The translations under genes and the position numbers were made by a program. A stretch of DNA of 64,000 bases, from contig CM028914.1 of assembly GCA_016801845.1 (NCBI GenBank), positions 10,809,772 to 10,873,771 of the forward strand. Direction: 5' to 3'. A model generated the notes under the pieces. It was not told the origin of the DNA. It searched no databases and saw only the letters and a program-made list of their open reading frames with translations. Each line of letters opens with the position of its first letter. Positions within the stretch are counted from its first letter, which is position 1. Positions 40,485 to 53,169 of the stretch are shown here, piece by piece. This DNA comes from Polydactylus sextarius (lineage: Eukaryota > Chordata > Actinopteri > Polynemidae).

Positions 40485-40580
40485 TTGACCAGACTAGACT
40501 AGAATAAAATAGAATAGGACAGAATAGAAAAGAATAGAATATGTTTTTTTAATGTCCACAGGGAAACTGGGAAGGATCGT
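40485..40580 (-). mobile_element. LINE tail with AGACT/AGAAT pentamers, minus orientation
   Basis: Pentamer runs (AGACT, then AGAAT) end in GAATATGTTTTTTTAATGTC then CACAGGGAAACTGG. In reverse complement this is the usual fish LINE ending in which 'TTTCCC...ACATTAAA' is followed by a TATTC pentamer tail. Only the tail is recognised. Confidence 0.5.
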
Positions 40581-40959
40581 GAACTGATTAAATTGGACTT
40601 GTCCAAGGAGAAGGAGCAACCTACGTGATGAAATCTAACAAATTTTTTCCCTAATCAGAAACAAAAAGTTTACAGTTGCCTCAAAATCTACCTCAACCTC
40701 TAGTCTCATTTCTGGTGCAAAGGTCTGCGTCAATTGTGCAATGTCTCATTAAACACAAAGTTAAACACACAAAGCTAATAGGGAAAAAAAAAACATATTC
40801 AATAAAAGCATGACTACAGACAAGCAACTTCATGTAAAATTACTTCCATCTTCATCAGAGTTTGTCGAACGTTGAGAAATTGCATGTTACTTTGCAACCA
40901 ATAAATGTACAATGGTTTTAGTGGACTTGTCTTTCAGCTGTTCAGCTGATTGAGAAGGC

Positions 40960-40961
<2 letters not shown>

Positions 40962-41008
<47 letters not shown>

Positions 41009-41020
41009 TTCTCTTTCTCT
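40962..41020 (+). repeat. (TC)n microsatellite
   Basis: About 20 TC units to 41001, then interrupted CT-rich sequence. Confidence 0.93.
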
Positions 41021-42355
41021 GAGCTCTCAGGGATAAGTATCTTCAATTTCAGGAAAGTGCTGAAAATGAGGAGAGCGTTGGCCACTGCAGATTTATAAAT
41101 ATGCAAAAGTTGATATTTGAAAATTTGTCAAACTCTGTCAGCAGTGGATAAGTACCTAATTAACATGCAACTCTTCATCCCACTGTTACCGTTTCTTCAG
41201 TCTTTCTAACACAAGTGAAACTTTATATGTTGAGCCTGAAACTTGAAATTAAAGACTGCAGCAGAACTGCTGCTTCTTCTTCGTTTCTTTGTTTATATTC
41301 ACTATTTTTGAAAGACCCATCGTCTAAAGATAAGCGTGCACAGGTATATTGACAGTTTGACCTTCGGCTCAGCAGGTAATGAGAGTGAATCCAAGCAAAC
41401 AGCTTTCTGCTTTGCTCCTCTCCCTGAGAGACCCAGTAAGGAGGAGGAGGAGTAGGAACTAGAGTACTGCTGATAACGGTTCTGCACCATTCTGCTCATT
41501 ACAGACGAAACAGGGAGGGAGAAAGAGATTTAGACATACAGTGAGACAAGATTTAAGTGGAAAAAAAATAGTAAATAATAAAAAATTGAAACCCTGATAT
41601 GTTACTCCACCATGGCTGCCACCTCATCCTCCTCTCTTCCTTCGCTTCCCACTTCCACTTAGCAAAGATTTGAAAAGATGAGATCTTTCAAAGTGGAGGA
41701 ATTATATTAAGTTGTCCTCTGGGGTTATGCTGAGCTGCTGGGCTTTTGAGCCAGCAGGACAGAGCTCGCCTGGGGAGATTAAGATCTGCGACTGAAGGCC
41801 CTGTCCTGCTGAGAGCTGTCATATCTGTTTACTGCTTAGTGGCAGGTGAACAACTGGGGACGGTGTTTTTTTTTAAGGTCCAACTACATGTATTTTCTTC
41901 CTAAAATACATAAACTTGTAGAATCATTGTAGGTGACACTATCAATTGAAAAACAAATCAAATGAGGCTCATGAAAGTTGCACAAAATTACTGTAGACTG
42001 TGAAATATCAATCAAATACATAAAAGTAAATGCATGTTATTGTTACTTATAGTTAGTTACTTCAAGGTATTAAATCAGTGCACTGATGAGCAAATAACAT
42101 TATATCAAGGTGAAACTAGCTGAAGCTAACTTTTGACTGCCTACCTGCTGCCTGATCATCCTGAGAAAGCTCACACATTTGATGAGAGTAACTTGTACAG
42201 GATTTTAACTCTGCAGTTTTGTGTTTTTCTCCCACTTCAACCAGCTTAGAGGTGATTGACAGCAGCAATCACACTCACGCAGCCTAAATGCTGTTTGCTG
42301 AAATTAAACCAAGATGCTACATAACACTACACGTCCTGTTTATCTTGTCTCTGAG
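41021..42355. other. Non-coding, no gene recognised
   Basis: Unique AT-rich sequence. The minus-strand frame at 41302-41499 has a serine-tyrosine run from a GGAGGAGGAG triplet repeat and no domain. Confidence 0.5.
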
Positions 42356-42358
42356 GAT

Positions 42359-42383
42359 GGGTGTGTGTGTGTGTGTGTGTGTG
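42359..42383 (+). repeat. (GT)n microsatellite
   Basis: About 12 GT units. Confidence 0.93.
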
Positions 42384-42389
42384 ATTTTT

Positions 42390-45300
42390 CACTGCTGTTC
42401 TTTAAATGATAAAGCATGCAATCTTTGCAAGAAGCACCGCTGTCCTCGCCTCACATCAGATTAAATTGTCCATCTAATTGGGGCAGCATTGCTCCTCCTT
42501 AGGAAAAAAAAAGCAAGAGAATTCAGCTCTTCAGGATACAAGAGTGTAAAAGAGTCAGGAAGATGTTGAGGGGAAAAGAGCAAGGAGAAGAAAAGATATA
42601 GATGTAAAGATACAGAAGGAGGGGGAGGGGAAAGAGCTGTGTGTGTGCTACAGAGAAATTGGAAAGCACACTGACCATAAAATCAGCTCTCCTGCTGGAA
42701 CATAATCAACCACCACATCTCCACACAGTCAGCCTCTCCTGCATCATTACATATTGGCATGTGGCAAAACCCAGTCATATTAATTAACCTCTTTAATTTA
42801 GCTCCAGTTGTTACTGTAAGCCTGTCAATGCAGCTAATCAATGCCTGTATAATTACACCAGCACAGATACAGAAGTGAAAACAACACTGAGTTCACTGTG
42901 CCTCCAGCTGACGGCAGAACGCAGCTCCAAGATCGAGATTAATATTCATCATAACCCTGTACTTCACCCGTGGGACTGTGTTTCGTCAGAGAGTCGATGA
43001 ACATTGAATGAGAGGTGACAGTCGGGGTTAACTGCTCAAACAAAAGGTCAAATCAATTATTGACAAACGACATGTGTGTGGGTTGGTGGAGAGAAAAGAT
43101 TTGTGACCCAGTGCCTCAAGATGGAGGCACCAATGTCCAGTTTGACTTAATAAAAGTAGGGTAAAGAGCTATTTTTTCTATTTTCTTATTTATTTTTTTT
43201 TTCCAAAGTTTGTTCTTGTAGGGTGGACGTCTTTTTAACCAAGTAAATTTTTCACACACCTCAAAGCAATGAGTGGTGATTATAATTTTATTTCTAACTT
43301 GCAAAAATGTCAGGTGTATTTCTTGTGTCTTTCCATCAATGCATGTGTTTGGACCATGGGCTGTATATAAGGATGGCTGACATGATAGGTCCCAAAAACC
43401 AAAGCAGGACATGATGATCACACCCTGGTGTCTAGCTGTGGTATTGGTCATCATTCAAACCCTCCTTGATGTTAGAAGCTAGAAATGATCAAAGCTAAAA
43501 GATCAAAGTCCATGTCAAATAAAGATTTGTCAGTTTAGATAGTTCTTATTATTCTGATGTTTCATGACGCCTTGACTGTTTCTAATCAGTTTGGTTCAAA
43601 TTAGTGATTTGATGTTTTACTCACTAGATCATAATTTGTCCTACAGCTTGACCTCTCATCAGCTTCTCTAAATGTGACTACCGGACCATCCTAATGAAAT
43701 AAATGCACAGTCTGCGATAATCCAACTGGGAACAAAAGCAATCAGCCCCTGCTGAAAGGCATATATTGCACGCCATTATTGTTATTATAAAATATAATTT
43801 AAAAAAAATATATCCTAGATCATACTAGTTCATGACAAGGTCAAGTCTGGTTAAGTTTGAAATAACTAAATTACCACTTCTTTAATCATTCATTACCGCC
43901 TCAGAAGCAGTAACCTGCAGCAGTGCTGTTTCATTCACCAAAGAGATTATCTACAAGTACCACAAGGCAGAGGACGGATTTACTGTTTTGGTCTCAAAGG
44001 CGTTTCACCCACTCATCCCAGAGGCATCATCAGCACTACAGCTGATCATCTGTAGAAATGATGAACCCTCTTGGGTAAGTGGTAATGAGAGCCTCTTCAC
44101 TCAGCGAATCATCATCTCATTGTAAACCTTCCTGTCTGGTGTTTCCTTCAGGAAACTATTCAGCAGAGGTGGAACCCCCCACCCACCACCACCACACAAG
44201 CAGCATAACCACCACAACTAACCCAGCTAAGGCCTGTGAATCCCCACCTGAATGTTAATGATTGAGCCATTTGCCTCATATTCAACATTGTGACATGCGC
44301 CTGTAAATGACTCTGAAGTAAATGACAGTGATTAGAGTTAAACCAGCCTTTCCAGCATTTTTCATTTTTTAAAATCCCAATACTATAACCTTAAGGAAGC
44401 ATAGTGGCTTTTTTTAAATCCATGAACCAAATCGGTAAATGTAACACCTGAACACATGCATTAAAAAAAATTGCCTTCATATATAAACAAATCATAACTG
44501 AAAGGATCTATAGAAAACACTTTCCTTTCAACAATGATTTGATGTATAGGCACCTTTGGAGGTCGTGTTGGTGATTTAGGCACCTCTGTGCAGAACCTTT
44601 TGATGTGCCTGAACTTATTCAGTGAAGAATCTGTCTCCTGGTTTCTCTGTGCTGGAAAATGAAACCAGAACCAGCAGAAACTCAGGAAGACACATCAAAG
44701 AGAAGTTCAACACTTGAAATGCTAAACGTGTGCAAGTGATTCCTTCATTCTCACATTGTCATCTGGTATTTACAGTGCATCCAACAGTACATCAGTGAAA
44801 TAGCCAGTAAGGGTAGGGGTAAAGTAAGGGTAAAGATCAGAAACATGACAATATTCCTGTTTGCAGATGACACTGAACATTATGTTGCAAAATATTTTTA
44901 CAGAACTTTATCTAATTGAGAGATTGATGCTGTATGTCAATTCCTTTGTCAGTTTGACATATGTGCCCTCTGTCAAGAGGTTTTAAAACAAACTCTTAAG
45001 GAACTGAAGCATCTGTACTGAGCATCTGTGCAGCAGAAAAATAAGAAATGACCTCTTTAAACAAGAAGTCAAAGTCATCACTCTTTGTGTATGTCACACA
45101 GATTTTTGGATTAAATGTCTCATCACATATAACATCAAACCTATTTGTGAACATTAGTGACTTCAGTCAGAAATAATACAATGCTGAAGTCTGAGTTCAT
45201 GATCCATTTCACATCAACAAAGCAGCTTTCTTTCTTTTCTTTTTCATAACAGTCCAACAGGTCGCCTGCTCTGCAGGTGATGATAATGAATTCTGATGCG

Positions 45301-46960
45301 GTACAAGCTGTCACTAAAAAGGTTTTTGTGTCCTGGGATTAATGTCTCCATTATTTGCACCTACACAAATCAGAGCGATAAAAAGAAGAGACAGTGTGGG
45401 AAATGAAGAGTTAGAGTGAGAGAAAACAGAAAAAAGGAAAAGGAGGGGAGGAAGGGTCACTGAAAGGCCTTGGTGACTGCTGAGGAAACAACCTGTCATA
45501 ATTCAAACTGTTTAATTGCCTTTAGTGTCACTTCTCATAAAGGCTGCATAACCATCAAATGGTCTCATGAAATGGCTAATTGAAAAGTCCATGAACATGT
45601 TCCGCAGCTACATGTGAAGAGAAGCACATTGAGCGGCAGCAGATGGCTGCCAACCTCAGGGTATAAATGAGTCCAGGGGTTATCTGGGCAAGCATCACAT
45701 TTTAACGTTAAATGACTAGTGACAGCAGAGATTATGACTGGAGCAACAAAACAGGACTTTGAAAATACAGTATATTCTTACTGATTTTATTTGTTGCCAC
45801 ATTCAATGTGTTCACAGAATAGAATGTTATATATTTGAAGACTGATTGCTGGACTTCTTGTACACCATACTACATGTTGTTTTCTTCCGGTACAAATTCC
45901 CAAAAGAAAGTACCTAACTAGAAACATATATGACTTAGCTGAACTTATTCAGTATCACACCATCCAATGTCAGTGAGTACCACTGTTCTCAGAGGAAAAA
46001 GGTTAATAATCATTATATATTTCTTAACTGAAAACAAGACACTCGGGTCAAGACTTTCCCTTGAGGACAGCAGTTGGTCTATCAAACACTTTGTAAGGTC
46101 AGATTTATCATAAAATTTATCCTGCAAAAAAGATGGCTCCTAATCTATTTGGTGTAGTCTTGATGTTTGTTTCAGGTGCCTTTAGCACCATCCAAAGGGC
46201 AAAAAGTCATTGCAATCTTTGCAAAAAAAAAAAAAAAAGAAATTCAGTTGATATAAAATAAATATCAGTGGTTCAAAGAAAATAAATCTTGTGAAAATAA
46301 AAATTGCGACGCTCTTTCTGACAGAAGACAAGTGTGAAAAAAAGAAAGACAGAAACACAGGGACACAAGAATTAAACTAACTCTTAAACTAATAAAAAAC
46401 ATTCAGAGAGAAAAGTGTGAGTCAGACAGAAATGATCAGAGATGTAAGATTACTTTACACTTAAGTTAGAAGAATTAATAAGGTTCTGCTGTCACATTAA
46501 CACATGCACATTTAACGAACAGTTAGCTGCATGTGTAGCATCTGGTTCATCAACGCAAATGTAATCACTGTGCTCCAGGGGCAAGCTAAAGTCTTCAGTT
46601 CTTCTGCATGAGCCGCTAATTGCACTAATGACACAGATGCACATGCATTCATAAACACACAGTTACACACATACAACCTCTCAAGCATTTCATGCAGTCC
46701 CATGTACTGCATTCCAACATATGGAGGTTCATGTATGTAGCTATCCATCTGTGATGGTCCTGGCAGCTGGTGTGGTGGTGGACGTCTGCCCAATGACTCC
46801 CCCAACTGGATTCTCTAAATGGCTCCACAACAAAGAAATGATCTAATCATCCAAACAGCGTCAGTCTTCTTTTAATAGCCCTACAACTTTTTTAGTTCTG
46901 CACCAAACTTCATTCGATCATTTGGCAAGAGCAACAACACCAAAATTAACCCTTGTTCTG
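42390..46960. other. Non-coding, with a strong-looking candidate regulatory stretch
   Basis: About 42,660-42,870 is repeat-free, with ATTAATTAACCTCTTTAATT and CAGCTAATCAATGCC homeodomain-like cores, and looks like conserved non-coding DNA. A similar impression holds for 45,490-45,660. The A run at 46,221-46,238 is low-complexity. No exon is supported. Confidence 0.4.
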
Positions 46961-46973
46961 CATCTGTTTTTAA

Positions 46974-47634
46974 TAGTAGTGGGAAAAAGGTTCAGAATCG
47001 AAATCATTAACCTGACTCCCTAAAATCACTCACAAGTCATGAATCTAGACGTCTATTTAACCGAGTCACTTAAGTCCTACCATATTTGATTGATATAATC
47101 AATAAACAGCACCATTTAAACATCTAATATCTCACTCGACAGAGAAACGAAACATACCATCTCCAAGCAAGTGGTGCAAACTGTAGACACTCACTCACTC
47201 TGATTCCAAGTCGTCAGTTGGGTAAGTTTTGTTTCTCTGCCGAGTAAGTAATGAAGCATGAGTCCTGAGTCATCACTTGCGTCTGCCAACAGACTTACCT
47301 GCTAGACTTACCAGACTCCAACCACTCAGGACTCATAAGTCCTGAGTGAGTGAATGAGTGAGTGAGTGAGTGAGTGAGTCACAATGAGTTCTTCCTGTTG
47401 TTGACTTCTATGACTGCCGTATAAGCTTATTGCCTACGTTGTGAGTGAATTAATACTCTGCTGATCCACTCCACATACATTTTAGTGGATATGCTTTATT
47501 ATGTCTTGAGGTTCTTGCTAATACTAATAAAACACTTTCTCAAGTGACACAAGTGACTCACACAACCCAGCTCATATTTGTGAGTGACTCAGAATGATCC
47601 GAATCCCTCCAAAGATCAGAGTATTACAATACTA
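46974..47634 (+). mobile_element. hAT-type non-autonomous element, copy 1
   Basis: A 661-bp element starting TAGTAGTGGGAAAAAGG and ending TATTACAATACTA, with short inverted termini (TAGTA-TG). It is flanked by 8-bp duplications GTTTTTAA (46966-46973) and GTTTCTAA (47635-47642), one mismatch apart. Eight-bp duplications with TAG-type ends are typical of hAT transposons. It has no coding capacity. The interior is rich in palindromes, including an 11-bp stem around ACTCAGGACT/AGTCCTGAGT at 47323-47348, and a (GTGA)n expansion at 47343-47379. It is about four-fifths identical by eye to the reverse complement of 56835-57480. Confidence 0.85.
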
Positions 47635-47642
47635 GTTTCTAA

Positions 47643-49790
47643 GCTTCTACTGAAGTCAGCATGCTAACCAGTTAGCCTCAGCTCATCACTTCAGTGCTGG
47701 CTGCTTCAATATGGCCTGAAGAAATAAGCAATTTTAACCACAACACATTCACAACAAACACATTCAACCCTGCCCTACACTCCTATAAATTGTTTCTACA
47801 TATGATACATCTCTGATGTTGCAGAGTTGAGTGGGTTTTAGTATTAAGGTCAAGCTGAATAATTCATAAGACAATAAAATGGACTCAAACTTTCATTCTT
47901 CCTTGAAATAATTCAAAAAATGAATCATTAACAATTATGTTTTAACACTTAAACATCTTGCTTTATAAAGTAAAATAATTTTACTTTGTTAGCATTAAGA
48001 CTAAGATGCTACTAATGTAACCTTGTGCTCAATTAGCACCAGAGTTTCTTTACATTGTCACATTACAGTAAAACCTCAGCTATGTTTGGATTTCTTTCCC
48101 ATAATCCCTTGCTATAACTTGTCTGGAGGGTGAAAGCGACATGCACCACTGCTGCCTGCTGTGTTCAGAATGTCCTCTGTTGGTGTGTAATGACTACCAG
48201 GTCAACTGTTAGATATGTGCACACACATGCACAGAGAAAACTCAGGTCAGCGGTGGGTGAAGGTGGATGGGTGGATGAATGTATGAATGGACAGATAAAT
48301 GGACAGTAGCTGTCCACAGATGGATGGTTGGACAGATCCTTTCCTTCAGTAGCTGCCAGGTGTCATTGATCAGTTGGTGCCTTCACACTGCATTTTTAAT
48401 TACTCGGTGAAAAAACAAATTAAACAAGACTGTTGGACAATGCGAGCATGGAGGTTAAGATGGGATGCGACTAAGGTCCTTGTTGATGAGCGTTAATAGC
48501 AGCTAAGGACGATGAAGAGATTAAGAACTTAAAGAGAAAAGAGTAAAAAAAAAAAAAAAGATGTTATGATGTTCCTGATTTTCATTCATGATTCAAGTCT
48601 CTTTCCAACAGAGAAAACCTAATTACTAATTTCTAAGTACAACTAATTATTGTGAAAAGTGAAAAGGGCCTGCAAGGTATAAAACAGTTGTGATTGTTTT
48701 TATTTTCCAATATTTTGTTTAAAGAATCACATATTGTCATCTGCTAATTTAAACTGAAAGAAACAGAGCATCGACTATATTTACTCTATATAGTTACTGT
48801 TTGTGCATATACATACATACATTTTGTTACTGATTTCTATATGTTTCTCTCATTTCCAGAATGATGTGTACCCTGAAATACTTAAACACTTGACAGGAAC
48901 TCAGTGATTCATCACACTGAGGACAATGTGATGATTCAGTTTCTAAGTCACTTTGACCCTGGGAGCTACTTTGTCCAGGTCCCGGGTCTTTGCTCCAATC
49001 AAGAGGCCACACTAATTCATAGCAACTTAACAAGCGGTCAAGCTCATTTGTGCACTAAGTACACACTCACTCCTTACTGCCTAAGGTAAACTGAAAACAA
49101 AACCATTTCCCCTAACTATTATGACCGACCTGTGATTTATATATTGACTGATGCGTAATGTTAAAATCGGTGAGACACGAACGAGTCCTGTTGTATTTTT
49201 CTATTAATTCAGTGTCCTGATGTGAGGATGACAGATTTCCTCAGGGAGTTTAAAATCTATCAGATCTGTCGTTGTATCTTACTAGTTATTGAAAACAGGA
49301 ATTCCACATTCCCAGGTGTGTGTTATGCTACAGGTGAAATGTAACAGAGTGAAGGTGTGATGTACTCCACTCACTCACACCTCCTACGTTGTCTTCCGGT
49401 TTTCTTGTGTTTATGCGATTGAGGCTCTGGTGTTGTATTGTTGTTGGGATCACATGGTGCAGATGGAGCCACAATCTGAGGATGATAAACTAAGGAAGAA
49501 AGAGCAGATGTTGTGAACTGTGAGTTTAAAGTTCAGCTTTTGTTACATCTGCAGAGGGCACTGCTCCAGAGCATTACCTGTGACACTGCACAAAGATAGA
49601 TGTCTGCTCAAGAAACATCATCATCATTATCATTACACTCCAGGTCAGTGTCTGGGTCAGTGATCACCTTTTTCATTGAAAACAATGTAAATGGGTCATT
49701 GTGGCTGAACTAAACACTCAGAGTTGGATAAAACTGAATGTACATAGAAATGTTGCAGTGTTAAACACTGCACCACTGATACAGTTTGTA
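47643..49790. other. Non-coding, no gene recognised
   Basis: Contains a GGATGG/GATGAATG-type patch at 48,265-48,300, an A run at 48,546-48,559, and GCATGCTAACCAGTTAGCCT near 47,659, a motif style common in fish dispersed repeats. Confidence 0.5.
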
Positions 49791-49795
49791 TACAC

Positions 49796-49915
49796 ACGTG
49801 GCCTCACAGTGAGGAGGTTTTGGGTTGGTTTCCTATGTGGGTATTCTCCAGCTTCTCTCCCACTGTCCAAACAAGTGCAGGTTGATTGATGACTGTAAAT
49901 TGCCTGTAGGTGTGT
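49796..49915 (+). mobile_element. Degraded partial copy of the same SINE family
   Basis: The stretch CACGTGGCCTCACAGTGAGG, then GGGTATTCTCCAGCTTCTC, then GTAAATTGCCTGTAGGTGTG follows the order of the SINE body at 57826-58179, but is divergent and lacks head and tail. It has no visible target duplication. Confidence 0.6.
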
Positions 49916-49919
49916 TGTA

Positions 49920-52900
49920 AGAGTTTATCACTTTGGAAAATTAGAATCACAATCACACACATCAGCAACAAAGTGTACAGAAAACATCTTGTCAATGGTC
50001 TGCCCCCTTAGTGAGTTTTTATATTCAGTGGTCTCCCCTCGTGTTTTATTTGTAAAGTCTCTTTCTTCTGGGTCATTTGTGGATTTTATTTCCTGCCTTT
50101 GTTTGGCTTCTTGCCTAGATTAGATTCACATGTGTCATGTGCCCACCTGTGTCTATTGAACCTTCATTTACTTCTTTTTTTTATTTGTCAGTTGGTTTGT
50201 TTTGTTCCTGTGTTTGTTCATTGTGTCTATTTTTTATTCCAATAAAAATATCAGTTCATTGCATGAGCTGGTGTTTTGCATTTACATTTTGGGTCATTTC
50301 TTTCTGTGCCAGATCTACTAAAATATTCACTATTGCAAGTCACCAGCAATCACATTATGAATGAGACCTACATATAATATGTACAAACATTTGCTTTATA
50401 CCAAGTATGAAGTGTCATTTTGTAGTTTTGCAGGACTTCTGCCATCTCTCTGGTAATTATTGTCTTGGAACACAAGTTTGTTCCAATACAAGACTTGGAA
50501 AACAAGTTGTTTTGATGGTTGGGTCACTAGTGAAGATTAAAATAAACTTGGTACAGATACAAATTGTTCGCTTTCACTCAAGATGACAAAGTTTCAGGGC
50601 TTTGGTTGCTTCTGAGCTTGTGCCTCCAACCTGTATCGACAGATAAGTGAGAACAAATGAATTGTACTTAATTATTCACCAGTGAGGTGTAGAAGCACAG
50701 CTAATTAGGGTTCTCATTAGTGATTTGTTTTCTTAAGTGCTTGAGACCAAACTAAACTAACACATCTGTCCTTCAGACAGTTCAACAAATTCAACTAAAC
50801 TGATATTTAATTTGAAATCTTCTGTTTAAAAACTGTTGCTTCTATTATCTGTTGATCAAAGTCCACTAAAAAATTCAGTGCCTAGGGTGCATAGGGCCCC
50901 CACAATGGAATCAGGTTCAAGGTTGACTAAACTTGGTTTAAAAGTCAGTTTGCAAAGTTTTCTTAATGGCTGAATGTGGTTTCTTGCCAGGACAAGGTGG
51001 TGGTGGTGGTGGTTTTGTTACATTTATAAGAGGTTATAGTAGCTAACTGACACTGCTTCTTCAGTACAGACTGGATACTGTAAAAATGTGACAAGCCAGG
51101 ATGAGCTAGCATGCTAACTTCAGCAGAGTTAACATCAGTGTTGATGTTTTATTCTCTTCACACCTTTAGAAATTATTTGATAGTTGTTGAGATTTGTCAT
51201 AACATTTTATCCATGTAAGCAGCAAACAGCAATGTATATCATTTTTCAGCAAAATGTTACCCTATTGATCATAGTCTTATTATGTAGACAGATGTGTTTC
51301 TGATCTATTTAAATTAAAAGTTAAATGAAATATTAGTTAAACGAGTGACTTAAACATGCACCATTACCTGAATTTAGTTGACAATTTGACCTTGTAATGA
51401 TAAATTCTTTCATACCATTTGTGTCCACTGACATTGCAAGTTAATGCAACACCACTACTTCATCCTTCCCATAGCCTGTTGTGGTGCTGGTTGTGCTGGG
51501 CACAAAAGTGAGAGATCTGCCTCATATATAACTTGTTATCGGAAGCAGCAAAGGCACGCGCCATCGCTCCTGAGCCGCTGAATATTTATTTAAGAATGCA
51601 GGTCTGCTATCAAGGTCAAACAGCCCCGACTCCACCTTCACAGCAGAGTCATTTACCTCCCTGAGGTGGCGGGGGAGGAGTGATAGCGAGGAGAAAACGA
51701 CAACAAGAGAAAAGAGGGTAGAAAATACAAAGACACCTGAACTTTTTATGTTTTTTTTTTTTTGCATTTTGCATTTTGCATTTTGCATTTTGCTTGCATT
51801 TTCCTCACACTCGGCCAGAGACGGCGGAAATGTCCAGCACAGGTGGAGAAACTTATCGGTCAACATTTGAACTCTAAGCAGTGGTCTTATTTCACTTTGT
51901 ATCTGCTCAAAATTCACAACATTCAGCGCCTTTGTTTTTGTTTAGTTTCTTTCTCACTTGTCTCAGTGACTCTTTTCCAAAAAATTCTCACCCTGTAGAT
52001 GAGATAATGGCTGCAGTGTCTGGGTTAGAAGTGACACAGACAAGCTGAGGAAATGTGTTTGAAGATTTATCTCTCCACCTGTGTAATGACTCTGTATCTA
52101 CACAGAACATAGAGAGAAGTGATGAATGCTTGTGATACATCATACTGTGATTAAAAAGCCTTTTGGATGCTGCTGTTGTGCGAGGGAGAAACAGGAAGCG
52201 TGGGTGGCACTTTAATGACTGAGTCACTTCATTGTCTTCTTTTGTTTGTGTACACTGCATCTTCTTGTCTTCCTCTTCCATTCTTATAACAATCTGCTTC
52301 CCTCAGGCAATTGTCCCTCCATGTCTCTTCAGACATGCCATTTTCCATCTGTCCACCAGATGTCCCTCACCTATTTAGTCACCTGGTTTCATATCTGCAG
52401 TCACCTGAGCTGCCTCACCCTTTTACACACCTGTTTCTTGTTTTCTTGTGATCGCAGCACTTAAACTGCCTTTGTCCTCAGCTCCTTGTCAGTTTGTCTT
52501 TCTGTTTTTTTAAGGTGTCTTCCACCTACTCACCTTTGTATTGCTATGCATTTCCCTGTGAATATACTACTTATGTTTTTTACTTGCTCTTACTCTGCCT
52601 GCAAGCCTGATTTCTATTATTAAAGATGCCTCACTGCATGACACAGTCTTTGAGTCTGTGTGTGGGTCCTCCTACTTTGCAGTGCTCTTCACTGATCAGC
52701 AAGTCATGGCAATTCTCCCTGTCTGTTTTTGGCCTTCCTCCTGTTATACTTCTCATTCTGAATGAGCCCAACTGCCAAGGCCTCAGATCAATAAACCTGA
52801 TGATCATATGTCATCTGATCAAATATTGCTCCAATATTTCTTACAGTGGTTCTGGAGGCCAGAACACTGTAGTCTCTGAGAGGTTTTGAGACAAATAATT

Positions 52901-53080
52901 TAAGTTTTGGCTGAGTTTAATAGCATACATGTGTCTTCTTGGGCTTATCAACTGGTTGGTTTCATTGATAAATATAATTCAGTATCATCTAAATAACAAT
53001 GTTCTGCTGGGAAACCATGAATCCTGACATTAATTTGGGCGTTACTTTGACAAACACCCTACAAAGATTCCTGGGAAAGA
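49920..53080. other. Non-coding, possible retroposon tails
   Basis: 50,040-50,260 and 52,440-52,630 are T/C-rich, ending in CCAATAAAAATATC and TTATTAAAGATGCC, reminiscent of retrotransposon 3' ends but not firmly assignable. A (GGT)n run lies at 50,995-51,013. The 131-codon minus-strand frame at 51522-51917 spans the GCATTTT repeat and is rejected. Confidence 0.4.
51764..51802 (+). repeat. (GCATTTT)n heptanucleotide repeat
   Basis: Four perfect GCATTTT units at 51764-51791, then GCTT and one more unit, preceded by a T run. It creates the repetitive QNAKCKM-like minus-strand frame, which is not a gene. Confidence 0.9.
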
Positions 53081-53084
53081 TTCA

Positions 53085-53165
53085 CAGATGTTGACCCAGT
53101 CACCCAGTTCTCCAGATCCCAGTCTAGTTGATTGTCTGTGTGATGTGTTGCAATAATATAAAGGT
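53085..53165 (+). mobile_element. Fragment of a Tc1-like transposase C-terminal region
   Basis: CCCAGTTCTCCAGATCCCAG followed by TCTAGTTGATTGTCTGTGTG corresponds to the Tc1 segment encoding 'S-P-D-x-N-P-I-E-x-L-W-D-V', which carries the third catalytic residue. Here it reads SPDPSLVDCLCDVL, so the glutamate is replaced by aspartate and the Trp by Cys. It is broken and short. It lies 5' of, but represents a more 3' part than, the relic at 54030, so the two are separate insertions or rearranged. Confidence 0.5.
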
Positions 53166-53169
53166 CACA

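Noticed and set aside
40962..41020. TC array as a CRISPR-like or regulatory array
   Set aside because: Simple dinucleotide repeat without spacers; no CRISPR structure exists anywhere in the window.
43116..43454. 112-codon minus-strand frame
   Set aside because: Includes an A/T-run-derived lysine stretch and GTATATAAGGATGG repeat-like DNA; no domain.
51522..51917. 131-codon minus-strand frame
   Set aside because: It spans the GCATTTT repeat, giving a repeated Q-N-A-K-C-K-M pattern, and shows no domain or splice support.
51993..52015. Resemblance to a known microRNA (ACCCTGTAGAT)
   Set aside because: Only 11 bases match the miR-10 type seed region and no hairpin forms around it.
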